Notes: generated by a model not told the origin, from the letters alone. Shown: positions 13,760 through 23,935, counted from the first letter of the stretch. The stretch is 28,367 nt of DNA from an uncultured Oscillospiraceae bacterium (GCA_900756575.1 CAAEKQ010000066.1:1-28367); one strand, 5' to 3'. Translations and numbers: made by a program.

Positions 13760-15571
13760 ATGTGCGGAATTGCCGGACAGATTTCGCCCCAGGGACTGCC
13801 CCAGCGGGAGCCGGGGTTTTACGATCATATTCTATCCACCATGACCCGCCGGGGGCCGGATCAGGAGGGCAGCTATTTTGACGGGGCCTGTGCCCTGCTC
13901 CACCGGCGGCTTTCGGTGATTGACCCCGGCCACGGCAGGCAGCCCATGACCCTGGGCGGCAAGACCATCGTCTACAACGGCGAATTATACAATGCCCCAG
14001 AGCTGCGACAGGAGCTTATCGATTTGGGTGAAACCTTTGACACCGCATCGGACACCGAAGTTTTGCTCCGGGCCTATCTCCGTTGGGGGGATCGCTGTCC
14101 GAAGAAGCTCAACGGCATTTTTGCGTTTGCCGTCTATGATCCCGACCGGCGCAGGCTGTTTTTCGCCCGGGATCCCATTGGCGTCAAGCCGCTGTTTTAC
14201 GCCCAGCGGGGCGGCAGTCTGTTCTTTGCCTCAGAGCTCAAAAGCCTGCTCTGCTTCCCGGAGATTTTGCCGGTGGTAGATGCCCGGGGGCTCTATGACC
14301 TGCTGTTTCTCGGGCCGGGACGCACGCCGGGGTATGGGGTGTTCCGGGGCGTCTATGAGCTGGAGCCGGGCACCTGCGGCTATTTTGACGAAACGGGCCT
14401 TCATATCAGCCGCTATTGGCAGCTCCATGACGCGCCCTGCACCGATTCCTTTGAGGAAGCCAGCCAGAAGACCCGGTATCTGTTGGAGGATTCCATTCGG
14501 CGGCAGCTGGTGTCTGACGTACCGATTGGGACGTTCCTGTCCGGCGGGCTGGATTCCTCCATCATCTCCTCGGTGGCGGCGAAATATCTGGGGCATATCG
14601 ACACCTATTCCGTAGACTATCGGGACAACGCCCGCTATTTTAGGGCCAACCATTTTCAGCCAAATTCCGACAGCGATTACATCGGCCTGATGGAGGATTA
14701 TCTGGGCGCAAACGGGCACCGGATCATTCTGGACACTGACCAGCTGGTCAGCGCATTGTTCGAAGCCACAGAGGCCCGTGATCTGCCCGGCATGGCGGAT
14801 GTGGACAGCTCCATGCTGCTCCTGTGCCGCGCTACAAAAAAGACCTCCACAGTGATTTTGTCCGGCGAATGCGCCGATGAGATTTTCGGTGGCTATCCCT
14901 GGTACCGTGACCCGGAGATTCGCGCGGTGAACGGCTTCCCCTGGGCCCAGACCACGGACTATCGGGCGACGTTTGTGGCGCCGGAGCTGCTGAGCTGGCT
15001 CAATCCCCGGGAATTCGTGGACAATCGCTATCAGGAGACCCTGCGGCAGGCGGAAATTCTCCCGGGCACCGATCCGTTGGAACGGCGCATGAAGGAAATG
15101 ATGGTGCTGAACCTTCGTTGGTTTATGCAGACGCTATTAGACCGGAAAGACCGCATGAGTATGTGGTCGGGGCTGGAGGTGCGGGTGCCCTTCTGCGACA
15201 AGCGGATCGTGGAATACCTCTATACCGTGCCCTGGCGCTACAAGGACTATCAGGGGCAGGAAAAGGGCCTCCTGCGCCACGCCTTCTGGGATCTGTTGCC
15301 CCAGGAAATCGCCCAGCGAAAAAAGAGCCCCTATCCCAAGACGTGGAACCCCGATTATATGGCAGCAGTCTCCCGGCTTCTTCGGGAGGAGCTGGAGAAC
15401 CCGCGCTCTCCCCTGCTGGATTTTCTCAGCAAAGATGCGCTGCTGGGCCTGTGCAGCGAGAACCGCAGTCTCCCCTGGTATGGGCAGCTGATGACTACAC
15501 CCCAGACCATTGCGTACTTTTTGCAGCTGGCGCACTGGATGCGCAGCTATCATGTGGAGCTGGTGTATTGA
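13760..15571 (+). CDS. asnB: Asparagine synthetase, glutamine-hydrolysing
   Basis: A 603-residue AsnB that makes asparagine from aspartate with ATP and glutamine. The N-terminal class II amidotransferase starts with the nucleophile Cys2 (MCGIAGQISPQG) and has RRGPDQEG and YNGELYN. The synthetase domain holds the pyrophosphatase loop SGGLDSS (from residue 261) and LSGECADEIFGGYPWY, followed by the LDRKDRMSMWSGLEVRVPFCD block typical of true AsnB. GAAGGAGGG lies just upstream of the ATG. A homologue acting in another amidation pathway is less likely given the full match. It is the last gene of the plus-strand block and ends in a strong hairpin. Confidence 0.94.
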   Translation: MCGIAGQISPQGLPQREPGFYDHILSTMTRRGPDQEGSYFDGACALLHRRLSVIDPGHGRQPMTLGGKTIVYNGELYNAPELRQELIDLGETFDTASDTEVLLRAYLRWGDRCPKKLNGIFAFAVYDPDRRRLFFARDPIGVKPLFYAQRGGSLFFASELKSLLCFPEILPVVDARGLYDLLFLGPGRTPGYGVFRGVYELEPGTCGYFDETGLHISRYWQLHDAPCTDSFEEASQKTRYLLEDSIRRQLVSDVPIGTFLSGGLDSSIISSVAAKYLGHIDTYSVDYRDNARYFRANHFQPNSDSDYIGLMEDYLGANGHRIILDTDQLVSALFEATEARDLPGMADVDSSMLLLCRATKKTSTVILSGECADEIFGGYPWYRDPEIRAVNGFPWAQTTDYRATFVAPELLSWLNPREFVDNRYQETLRQAEILPGTDPLERRMKEMMVLNLRWFMQTLLDRKDRMSMWSGLEVRVPFCDKRIVEYLYTVPWRYKDYQGQEKGLLRHAFWDLLPQEIAQRKKSPYPKTWNPDYMAAVSRLLREELENPRSPLLDFLSKDALLGLCSENRSLPWYGQLMTTPQTIAYFLQLAHWMRSYHVELVY

Positions 15572-15579
15572 ATTTGAAA

Positions 15580-15614
15580 GGCGTGATGCAACGGAATGTT
15601 GCATCACGCCCCTT
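15580..15614. terminator. Shared hairpin terminator between asnB and the converging lipoprotein gene
   Basis: GGCGTGATGCAAC (15580-15592) and GTTGCATCACGCC (15598-15610) form a perfect 13-bp stem with a five-base loop. CCCTTT follows on the plus strand and CTTTCAAATTC on the minus. The T-runs are weak, but the location between convergent genes supports a bidirectional role. Confidence 0.7.
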
Positions 15615-15655
15615 TACCTATTCAATTCCCGATCAGACGCCCTTGCAGCGCCGAT

Positions 15656-16384
15656 TCATCTGGTATAGAAATCGTACCATGTACTATCCGCCAGATTTGA
15701 ATGCCACGCTACGTGTCCATCCAGATCCACAAATGCTGTACCAGACGCCTCTTCATACCAATCTGCCAGCATAAAGTAAATGTTGTCATGTCCTCTCCGT
15801 CCTGGTTCCGGCGCCCAAAAGTTTGCTGTCTTTTTCGTCGCTTTTTGTATCAGAGAAAATCCAAATCCGCTTGCTTCTAACGACCACGCCTCGGACTGAA
15901 GCAGGACATAACTGTACCCCACACGACTGCTTGCCTCTCCGCTTGTATACTCGTAGAGGTAATTATCATCCTTGACCATCGCCAGGATTTCATAGGCATA
16001 CTCTGTGCCGTCCGCAGGGACCTCCGGGTACTGCGCCGTGGGCAGCGGCCCATCATTGAAGCCGCCCAACAGTCCGTGCTCCGTGCAGGCCTGCCCGCTG
16101 AGCGTATAGTCCGACATGTTTTCCTCCACATCCGTCCAAAACGCTAAGAGCAGCTTTTGCGCTTCTAAGGCATCTACCGGGATCAGGGGATATTCCGTCT
16201 CCGGTTCCGAAGCGCTCTCGATGTGGGACGAAGGCAATGAGGCTGCCTCCAGAGCGCTTTGGCTCGATTCCCCGGCAGAGGAATTTTCCACAGAATCTGC
16301 CGGTTTCCCCTGCGCGCTTGCCCCGCAGGCTGAGCATATTGTGACAGCCAAGGCTACCATGCATAGCTTCCACTTTTTCGTCAT
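15656..16384 (-). CDS. Predicted secreted lipoprotein of unknown function
   Basis: A 242-residue protein with a signal peptide (MTKKWKLCMVALAVTIC) and a probable lipidated cysteine at residue 20 (CSAC; the -3 position is Cys rather than the usual Leu). A Ser/Glu/Ala-rich linker covers about residues 21-65, then a folded domain of about 170 residues rich in Trp and Tyr (FWTDVEEN, YAYEILAMVKDDNYLYEYTSG, STWYDFYTR). I do not recognise the domain. The coding region and above all the upstream 200 bases are richer in A and T than the surroundings, suggesting an acquired gene. It has its own consensus promoter and sits alone between asnB and glgA on converging and tandem sides. Confidence 0.75.
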   Translation of the reverse strand: MTKKWKLCMVALAVTICSACGASAQGKPADSVENSSAGESSQSALEAASLPSSHIESASEPETEYPLIPVDALEAQKLLLAFWTDVEENMSDYTLSGQACTEHGLLGGFNDGPLPTAQYPEVPADGTEYAYEILAMVKDDNYLYEYTSGEASSRVGYSYVLLQSEAWSLEASGFGFSLIQKATKKTANFWAPEPGRRGHDNIYFMLADWYEEASGTAFVDLDGHVAWHSNLADSTWYDFYTR

Positions 16385-16443
16385 GAAGGCACCTCATTTA
16401 TAAAAGTAAATCTCATATTATTAAATTCAGTCTCTATAATTGC

Positions 16444-16472
16444 ATATTACCACATCTAATTATTTATGTCAA
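16444..16472 (-). promoter_or_regulatory. Sigma-A promoter of the lipoprotein gene
   Basis: On the minus strand a perfect TTGACA (16467-16472), 17 bases, then TAATAT (16444-16449). Two direct repeats lie upstream (16488-16496 and 16520-16528). Confidence 0.8.
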
Positions 16473-16487
16473 TTATACTTATTTAGG

Positions 16488-16528
16488 AATTTCCGTGTAA
16501 AATTCTAGTCATAATGTACAATTTCCGT
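16488..16528 (-). promoter_or_regulatory. Paired 9-bp direct repeats upstream of the lipoprotein promoter
   Basis: ACGGAAATT occurs twice on the minus strand (16520-16528 and 16488-16496), 32 bases apart, about three helical turns. The nearer copy ends 15 bases before the -35 box. The arrangement would suit an activator, which is inference. Confidence 0.35.
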
Positions 16529-16553
16529 ATCACTTTAACTGAATACTCCTAGG

Positions 16554-16595
16554 AACACAAATACCCCCAACGCTGCACATCAGCATTGGGGGTAT
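16554..16595 (-). terminator. Terminator of glgA
   Basis: ATACCCCCAA followed by TGCTG pairs with CAGCG and TTGGGGGTAT in a 15-bp stem with one G-T wobble. On the minus strand TTTGTGTT follows. It lies about 25 bases after the glgA stop codon. Confidence 0.8.
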
Positions 16596-16619
16596 CTCAT
16601 TTTGAATCAGATCGATTTC

Positions 16620-18041
16620 TTATGCGTTTAAAAGCCCTTCATACAGCCGCACATAATCCTTAGCCGGCTGCGTCCAGGAGAAGTCCTGGGTCATGCAGCG
16701 CTTCTCCAAGGTCTCCCAGGTCTCGCCGTCCTGATAGACCGTCAGCGCGTCCATCAGCGCCCCGCGAAGGGCCTCGGGGGTATAGTCCTCGAACACAAAG
16801 CCCCAGCCGTCGGGATGATCCTTGTCGTAGGGCTTCACGGTATCCTTCAGTCCGCCCGTTGCCCGAACCAGCGGCACCGCACCATAGCGCATGGCCTGGA
16901 GCTGCGCCGTTCCGCAGGGCTCGATCAGCGAGGGCATCAGGAACAGGTCGATGCTGGACAGCACCTCCGCCGCCGACGCTTCGGAATAGGAGATCACAGC
17001 AACCTGCTCCGGGAACCGGGCTTCCAGCTGCTGGAGTGCTTCCTTTACGTCCCGCTTGCCGTTGCCGCAGACCACCAGTTCCGCGCCGTGCTCCAAAAAC
17101 TCCGGCAGGACTTCCACCAGCAGCTCAAAGCCTTTTCGTGGCAGCAGTCGGCTGACGCAGCCCAGCACGGGAGTCTCCTCCCGCACCCTGAGGCTCATAT
17201 TCTCCTGCATCCAGAGCTTGTTGAACACTCGCTCGTCCACGCTGTCCACAGTATAGGGCCGATGGACGAAGGGTGAGTCAAAGGGATTGATCTCCTCGTG
17301 AATGCCGTTGCGGATGCCCACCACATCGTGGTCGGCGATCACCTGAGACAGTAGTCCCGATGCGTCCGGCGCTGCCAGCTCCTTTGCATAGGCGGGGCTG
17401 ACGGTGGTCACGCAGTCGGCGATTTCAATGGCACCCTTCATCAGGTTCACATTGCCGTCCAGCTCCAGCGTTCCCTGGGAGAACAGTACGCCGGACAGAC
17501 CGAACACGTCCGTCAGGGTCTGATAGCTGAAATCTCCCTGGTATTCCACATTGTGAATGGTAAACACCGTGCGAATGGGCCGGAGCGCAGGGTTTTTTAG
17601 CACCTTATCCCGGAGATAAAACAGCACCAGCGCCGTCTGCCAGTCGTTGCAGTGCACAATGTCCGGCATCCAGTCCAAAAAGCGGATGGACTCGCACACC
17701 GCCTTGCTGAAAAACGCAAACCGTGCGCCGTCGTCGTGGCAGCCATAGAGCTTGCCGCGCATGAAATACACGTCGTTCTCCACAAAATAATAGGTCACAC
17801 CCCGGAGCACCAGCCGGTACAGCCCGCAGTACAGGGGCTGAATGGCCACATCCAGGGTAAAATTCGTCAAAAGCTCCATCTGATCCCGGTACTTCTGGGG
17901 GATGGTATCGTAAAGGGGCATCATCACGCGGATATCCTGCCCCAGTTTTCTCACGGTCTGAGGAAACGCATAGGCTACATCGCCCAGTCCTCCATCCTTG
18001 GCGAAGGGAAACGCCTCGCTGACTGCATAGAGAATATTCAT
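16620..18041 (-). CDS. glgA: Glycogen synthase (ADP-glucose type)
   Basis: A 473-residue GT5 glycosyltransferase that extends alpha-1,4-glucan chains from ADP-glucose. The N-terminus MNILYAVSEAFPFAKDGGLGDV contains the KxGGLGDV nucleotide-sugar motif (Lys15 to Val22). Further signatures are DIVHCNDWQTAL, TIHNVEYQG, TVSPAYAKE, SRLLPRKGFELL and PSLIEPCGTAQLQAMRYGAVPLVRATGGLKDTV. The start at 18041 was chosen because the family N-terminus begins there, with GAGGTGG just upstream; the longer open frame would run through the preceding terminator hairpins. No glgB, glgC, glgD or glgP lies within the window. It sits alone between two terminators. Confidence 0.94.
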   Translation of the reverse strand: MNILYAVSEAFPFAKDGGLGDVAYAFPQTVRKLGQDIRVMMPLYDTIPQKYRDQMELLTNFTLDVAIQPLYCGLYRLVLRGVTYYFVENDVYFMRGKLYGCHDDGARFAFFSKAVCESIRFLDWMPDIVHCNDWQTALVLFYLRDKVLKNPALRPIRTVFTIHNVEYQGDFSYQTLTDVFGLSGVLFSQGTLELDGNVNLMKGAIEIADCVTTVSPAYAKELAAPDASGLLSQVIADHDVVGIRNGIHEEINPFDSPFVHRPYTVDSVDERVFNKLWMQENMSLRVREETPVLGCVSRLLPRKGFELLVEVLPEFLEHGAELVVCGNGKRDVKEALQQLEARFPEQVAVISYSEASAAEVLSSIDLFLMPSLIEPCGTAQLQAMRYGAVPLVRATGGLKDTVKPYDKDHPDGWGFVFEDYTPEALRGALMDALTVYQDGETWETLEKRCMTQDFSWTQPAKDYVRLYEGLLNA

Positions 18042-18070
18042 ATTCCACCTCAAGCTGCCGATTTCCGGCT

Positions 18071-18130
18071 TTTTTTCCCGCAAAATACGGGAAAAGAACC
18101 CACAGACTGCATATTGGTCTGTGGGTTCTT
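18071..18130 (-). terminator. Tandem hairpins terminating fakA
   Basis: On the minus strand a perfect 14-bp stem, AAGAACCCACAGAC with GTCTGTGGGTTCTT (18117-18130 and 18094-18107), leads into TTTTCCCG. A second hairpin, TTTTCCCG with CGGGAAAA, follows before glgA. The first begins six bases after the fakA stop codon. Confidence 0.8.
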
Positions 18131-18135
18131 GCAAA

Positions 18136-19827
18136 TTACTCCGCAGAGATTAGGTAATAGTATACAGGCTGCCCGCCGGAGAGCAAAGTGACCTCCGCGT
18201 CCGGGCAGGTTGCATGGAAGATTTCTTCCGCCACCTGAGCATCCTCCTCGGTGATGTCCGCACCGTAGAAGATGGTGATAAACTCGCTGTCCAGCTCCTT
18301 GGCCTTATCCGCCAGAGACTGGAGCAGCGCCTTGATATCCCTCTGGGTTCCAAACAGTGCGCCGCCGCACAGGGCCAGATAGTCGCCCTCATTGATGGCA
18401 TAGCCGTCGAAATCGGAATTCCGGGCAGCATAGGTCACCTGCATGGTGGTCACATGGGAAATGGCCTCGGTGATAACCTCCACGTTCTCCTCCACGGATG
18501 CGGAGGGATCGAGGTTCAGCATAGCCGTAATGCCCTGGGGAACGGTGGCCGTGGGAATTACCACCACCTGCTTGTCGCTGAGGGGTTCGCACTGCTGTGC
18601 AGCCATAAAGATGTTCTTATTGTTGGGCAGCACCAGCACCACCTCGGAGGGGGTGGCGTCAATCATCTTGAGGATGTCTTCGGTGGAGGGGTTCATGGTC
18701 TGGCCGCCGGATACGATCTGATCTACGCCCAGATCCCGGAACATGGCCGCAATGCCGTCGCCTGCGCAGACGGAAACCACGCCGTATTTCTTTTCAGGCT
18801 CAGCAATTACACGACCCTCGGGCTGTGCCTCGCCGCGCTCTTGGGCCTCCAGTTCTTCTTCAATGGCCTCGAGATCGTCGGTGCTCATGGCCTTTTTGCC
18901 CGCTGCAATGTCCTCGCACTGGGTGCGCATATTTTCGATCTTGGCCAGTTCCAGAACGCCGTGCTTGGCGGCTTCGGTAAGGGCCTGACCGGGGATGTCG
19001 GTGTGGACGTGTACCTTAAAGATGTCGTCGTCCTCGCCGATGACCAGGCTGTCGCCGATGCTGTTCAGGTACTCGGCATAAGCCTCCAGGTCGCAGTGTT
19101 CGCCCTTGCGGACGATGAAAACGGTATCGTAGGTAAAGGTGAAGTTGGACATATCCACCGCCACGGGAGCTTCCTCCGCCACGGTATCGTCCTCCCCTGC
19201 CTCAATGGGATTTCCCAGCATGGCAGCCTTCATGCCCTCGAGAATCAGCACAAAGCCCATGCCGCCAGCATCCACCACTCCGGCCTTTTTCAGCACGGGG
19301 TTCTGGTTGACGGTCTCCTCCAGGGCTGCCTTTGCGCTGACAATGGCAACGTCCAGAATGGGTTCCAGGGCGTGGGTCTCGGCGCAAGCCTCGGTGGCCG
19401 CCTCGGCAGATACCCGGGAGACGGTGAGGATGGTGCCCTCGGCAGGCTTCATCACGGCCTTATAGGCAGCCTCTACGCCCTCGGTGAGCGCACCGGCCAG
19501 ATCAAAGCCATCGACGGTGTCCTTCCCCTTCATATACTTGGAGAAGCCCCGGAACAGAAGCGAGGTGATAACGCCGGAATTCCCCCGGGCGCCCCGCAAA
19601 AGAGCGGCAGCCGCGATCTCGGAGGCCTTACCGGCTGTTACATCGTCACCGGCCTTTAGGAGTTCCTTGGACGCATTGCCCAGGGTCAGGGCCATGTTGG
19701 TGCCGGTATCGCCGTCGGGCACGGGGAATACGTTGAGATCGTTGATTGCCTGCTTATGCTTGTCAACATTGGCGGCGGCGCTGATAAACATGGTCTTCAG
19801 CTCTGCACCGCTGATAAATTCTTTCAA
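18136..19827 (-). CDS. fakA: DAK2/DhaL-domain protein, fatty acid kinase subunit FakA
   Basis: A 563-residue protein of the YloV/FakA family. FakA phosphorylates fatty acids held by FakB (DegV-family) proteins, feeding exogenous or released fatty acids into phospholipid synthesis. The N-terminal DhaL domain shows NVFPVPDGDTGTNM, with Asp38 and Asp40 as likely magnesium ligands, and LLRGARGNSGVITSLLFRG. A middle domain contains DAGGMGFVLILEGM, and the C-terminal part has VVLVLPNNKNI and YAARNSDFDGYAINEGDYLALCGG. No ATG or GTG fits the start; a TTG at 19827 with GGAGG ten bases upstream gives the expected N-terminus. It follows the asp23 gene, the conserved yloU-yloV order. FakB is not in the window. 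Confidence 0.92.
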   Translation of the reverse strand: MKEFISGAELKTMFISAAANVDKHKQAINDLNVFPVPDGDTGTNMALTLGNASKELLKAGDDVTAGKASEIAAAALLRGARGNSGVITSLLFRGFSKYMKGKDTVDGFDLAGALTEGVEAAYKAVMKPAEGTILTVSRVSAEAATEACAETHALEPILDVAIVSAKAALEETVNQNPVLKKAGVVDAGGMGFVLILEGMKAAMLGNPIEAGEDDTVAEEAPVAVDMSNFTFTYDTVFIVRKGEHCDLEAYAEYLNSIGDSLVIGEDDDIFKVHVHTDIPGQALTEAAKHGVLELAKIENMRTQCEDIAAGKKAMSTDDLEAIEEELEAQERGEAQPEGRVIAEPEKKYGVVSVCAGDGIAAMFRDLGVDQIVSGGQTMNPSTEDILKMIDATPSEVVLVLPNNKNIFMAAQQCEPLSDKQVVVIPTATVPQGITAMLNLDPSASVEENVEVITEAISHVTTMQVTYAARNSDFDGYAINEGDYLALCGGALFGTQRDIKALLQSLADKAKELDSEFITIFYGADITEEDAQVAEEIFHATCPDAEVTLLSGGQPVYYYLISAE

Positions 19828-19875
19828 GTGTGTTGCACCTCCGGGATGGGCCCGATGCCCATCGAAATCATTAGA

Positions 19876-20229
19876 TCAGTCCACGCTGATGGAATCAATA
19901 TAGACGTTGACGGTCTTCACGGGCACGCCGGTGGACTTTGCCACCACATAGCTGACCTCGTTGATGATCGCAGGACCGACGGCGGCAATATTGATGCCAT
20001 GATCCATCACCACATGAAGGCCGATGGTAACGGACTCGTCTTCGTTATAGGTAACAAGCACACCCTTGCCCATGGCCTCACGCCGGAGCAGATGCACCAG
20101 TCCATCGGTGACCGAACGGACTGCCATGCCCTTCACGCCGAAGCAGTTGGACGCAGCCATACCTGCAATATTCGTAAATACATCACTGCTGATGGTAACA
20201 ACACCTTTGTCTGTCTGAAAACGCATCAT
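19876..20229 (-). CDS. Asp23/Gls24 envelope-stress family protein (YloU-like)
   Basis: A 117-residue protein of the Asp23/Gls24 family, with GVVTISSDVFTNIAGMAASNCFGVKGM and the C-terminal VGPAIINEVSYVVAKSTGVPVKTVNVYIDSI. Members are small cytoplasmic or membrane-associated proteins linked to envelope stress. The gene order with fakA downstream matches yloU-yloV of other Firmicutes. GGAGG lies nine bases before the ATG at 20229; an immediately adjacent ATG at 20226 is also possible. The transcript begins with a hairpin just after the promoter. Confidence 0.92.
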   Translation of the reverse strand: MMRFQTDKGVVTISSDVFTNIAGMAASNCFGVKGMAVRSVTDGLVHLLRREAMGKGVLVTYNEDESVTIGLHVVMDHGINIAAVGPAIINEVSYVVAKSTGVPVKTVNVYIDSISVD

Positions 20230-20262
20230 AAGGATTGACCTCCTTTGTCATGTGTCGCTATG

Positions 20263-20282
20263 GGTGCCCCGAAAAAGGCACC
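20263..20282 (-). promoter_or_regulatory. Hairpin at the 5' end of the asp23-fakA transcript
   Basis: GGTGCC (20277-20282 read on minus) and GGCACC flank an eight-base loop. It starts at or a few bases after the predicted transcription start, so it may protect the 5' end of the mRNA or regulate it. There is no T-run, so it is not a normal terminator. Confidence 0.45.
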
Positions 20283-20289
20283 TCACGAT

Positions 20290-20318
20290 ATTCTAATATA
20301 TTTTTATAGAAAGCACAA
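20290..20318 (-). promoter_or_regulatory. Sigma-A promoter of asp23-fakA
   Basis: On the minus strand TTGTGC (20313-20318) and TAGAAT (20290-20295) are 17 bases apart, with an AT-rich spacer. Confidence 0.7.
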
Positions 20319-20366
20319 GAGGAAATTTGCATTTTCCCGCCTGCATCAGGATGATTTCCCGGAAAA

Positions 20367-21931
<1,565 letters not shown>

Positions 21932-21935
<4 letters not shown>

Positions 21936-22312
21936 TTGGTAAACTCCTTTTCAAGATACTCGGCGCAGAAACGGATCAGCACCGGACATAGCTCCTTCTT
22001 CTTTTTGCCGTCCTCGCCCAGCAGCTCCTTGCAGAGCAGCGAGCCGTACTGTTCCCGAAAGGCCTTCATAAACTCCAGGGATTTGAGCGATTTCCGGTTA
22101 TTTTCGTCGCCGTATTCCAGTCCCAGGGCCATCAGTGCCCCGGTGACCGCACCACAGACCTCGCCCCGGCGCATACCGCCGCCAAAAAACGCACCCAGCC
22201 GATAGGCCGTGTCCGGATCCAGATTCCATTTGTCGCAGCACGCACCCAGCACCGCCTGGCAGCAGTTGCAGCCGGATTCGTGGAGCTCGGTGGCTTTTTC
22301 CTGATAAGACAT
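21932..22312 (-). CDS. C_GCAxxG_C_C family protein (putative redox-active)
   Basis: A 126-residue protein of the C_GCAxxG_C_C family, named for its cysteine pattern. Visible are GCNCCQAVLGACC near the N-terminus, GGGMRRGEVCGAVTGALMALGL in the middle and two further cysteines in SLLCKELLG and ELCPVLIRFC. Members are thought to be redox-active or metal-binding, but the function is not established. The start at 22312 follows AAGGA by seven bases; the upstream part of the open frame lies in the leader. It is the first gene of a two-gene unit with gpmI, coupled by an ATGA overlap, an uncommon pairing for a glycolytic enzyme. Confidence 0.9.
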
Positions 22313-22357
22313 TGCGGTTCCTTCTTTCCGCGGCACGCTTGCCGCAACTTTTTTACC

Positions 22358-22386
22358 ATTGTACACGATTTATCCCCAAGATACAA
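22358..22386 (-). promoter_or_regulatory. Sigma-A promoter of the C_GCAxxG_C_C-gpmI operon
   Basis: On the minus strand TTGTAT (22381-22386) and TACAAT (22358-22363) are 17 bases apart, just downstream of the spoIVA terminator. Confidence 0.75.
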
Positions 22387-22387
22387 G

Positions 22388-22429
22388 ACCAAAGCCCATG
22401 GAGCACGGCTTTTGCCGCACCCCATGGGC
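22388..22429 (-). terminator. Terminator of spoIVA
   Basis: GCCCATGG (22422-22429 read on minus) pairs with CCATGGGC (22394-22401), with an inner GGC-AAAA-GCC hairpin. TTTGGT follows on the minus strand. It starts five bases after the spoIVA stop codon. Confidence 0.75.
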
Positions 22430-22434
22430 CCAGA

Positions 22435-23907
22435 TTACAGAATAATGCAGATCAGTCCGCCGCTGCCCTCGTTGATGATCCGGCTGATGGTCTGCCGCAG
22501 CTTCATTCTCGCGTCCTCGGGCATCCGGGACAGCTTGGAAGAAAGCCCCTCGCTGACCAGCTCAAACAGGGATTTTCCGAAGATATTGCTCTCCCAGAGC
22601 TTTTCGGTGTTGCCCTCGTATTCGCTGAGCAGATAGTTGACGAGATCCTCCGACTGCTTTTCGTCCCCCACCATGGGCGTGAGCACCGTGGTGATGTCCG
22701 CCCGAAGCATATGGATGGACGGGGCCGAGGCCTTGAGCTTCACCCCATAGCTGCCGTTTTTCCGGAGAATTTCCGGCACCTCCAGATGCATTTCGTCGGT
22801 GGTGGGCATGACGATGCCGTAGCCCGTGGCCCTTACCTGCTCCAGTGCCCCGGAAATCCGGTCATATTCCCGCTTGATCTCTCCCAGCTCCCGGAGACGG
22901 GACATCAGCTGCCCGTCGTCACCGATATCCATGCCCGTTTCCTCGCTAAGCACCTGATAGAACAGGGCCTCCGGGAAAATCAGGCTGATGGCAACAATGC
23001 CGCTGCCGGGTTCGATGCTGCGTACCTCCATTTTCTCAAGGCCCGACTGTTCCGGCACCGCAGAAAACAGCTGCCGGGTATCCCGAAGATGGGTGGCCCC
23101 CTGAGAAAGCTCCTTCAGGCTCTGATACAACCCCGTTTTCAGCGGATGCCCCTCCGGCAGCGCCGTGACCCAGCCCGGAAGATAGAAATCCAGCTCCTCC
23201 ACCGGGAATTCATAGAGCAGCTGACTGAGAATCTCCAGAATGTCCTCCTGCTCCATGGTCAGGCAGCTGACGGGCATCACATGAACACCGTATTGGGTCT
23301 CCAGCTGCTCGGCCAATGTCTTCGTCTCCGGGCTGTCCGGATGGGTGGAATTGAGCAGCACCAGAAACGGTTTTCCGGTCTGCTTCATATCGCCGATGGA
23401 GCGCGCTTCCGGCTCCAGATAGTCCTCCCGGGGAATGTCGGTGATGCTGCCGTCGGTGGTCACCACCACGCCAATGGTGCAGTGATCCTCCATGACCTTT
23501 TTCGTGCCCAATTCCGCCGCCTGGGTCATGGGGATTTCGTGGTCATACCAGGGGGTTGTCACCATCCGGGGCTGTCCGTCCTCCGTGGCCCCCACCGCCC
23601 CGGGCACCATATAGCCCACGGAATCAATGAGCCTTACCCGCAGCTTTGCGGTGCCGTCCGGGGAAATCTCCACCGCCTGCTCGGGGATGAATTTCGGCTC
23701 CGAGGTGGTGATGGTTTTTCCGCTGCCGCTTTGGGGCAGCTCATCCCGGGCGCGCTCCCGATGATATACGTTGTCAATGGACGGGATCACCAGCTGCTCC
23801 ATAAACCGCTTGGCAAAGGTGGATTTTCCCGTGCGTACCGGCCCCACCACCGCCAGATAGATATTGCCGTCGGTGCGCCGCCCGATCTCCTCATAGATGC
23901 TGTTCAC
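22435..23907 (-). CDS. spoIVA: Stage IV sporulation protein A (spore coat basement ATPase)
   Basis: A 490-residue protein matching SpoIVA, an ATP-hydrolysing cytoskeletal protein that polymerises on the outer forespore membrane as the base of the spore coat. The Walker A motif GPVRTGKS is at residues 22-29. Nearby are RARDELPQSGSGKTITTSEPKF, LIDSVGYMVPGA and TTDGSITDIPREDY, all typical of SpoIVA. The conserved C-terminus ends GGLICIIL. The start is a GTG at 23907 with GGAGG seven bases upstream. It lies 28 bases downstream of a SipL-like gene, its known partner in clostridia, so both are likely made together in the mother cell. Confidence 0.97.
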   Translation of the reverse strand: MNSIYEEIGRRTDGNIYLAVVGPVRTGKSTFAKRFMEQLVIPSIDNVYHRERARDELPQSGSGKTITTSEPKFIPEQAVEISPDGTAKLRVRLIDSVGYMVPGAVGATEDGQPRMVTTPWYDHEIPMTQAAELGTKKVMEDHCTIGVVVTTDGSITDIPREDYLEPEARSIGDMKQTGKPFLVLLNSTHPDSPETKTLAEQLETQYGVHVMPVSCLTMEQEDILEILSQLLYEFPVEELDFYLPGWVTALPEGHPLKTGLYQSLKELSQGATHLRDTRQLFSAVPEQSGLEKMEVRSIEPGSGIVAISLIFPEALFYQVLSEETGMDIGDDGQLMSRLRELGEIKREYDRISGALEQVRATGYGIVMPTTDEMHLEVPEILRKNGSYGVKLKASAPSIHMLRADITTVLTPMVGDEKQSEDLVNYLLSEYEGNTEKLWESNIFGKSLFELVSEGLSSKLSRMPEDARMKLRQTISRIINEGSGGLICIIL

Positions 23908-23935
23908 GCCTTCTCCTCCTTCCGGGCGTACTGGT

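Noticed and set aside
18042..18134. Extended N-terminus of glycogen synthase
   Set aside because: The family N-terminus begins at 18041 and the extension lies over terminator hairpins.
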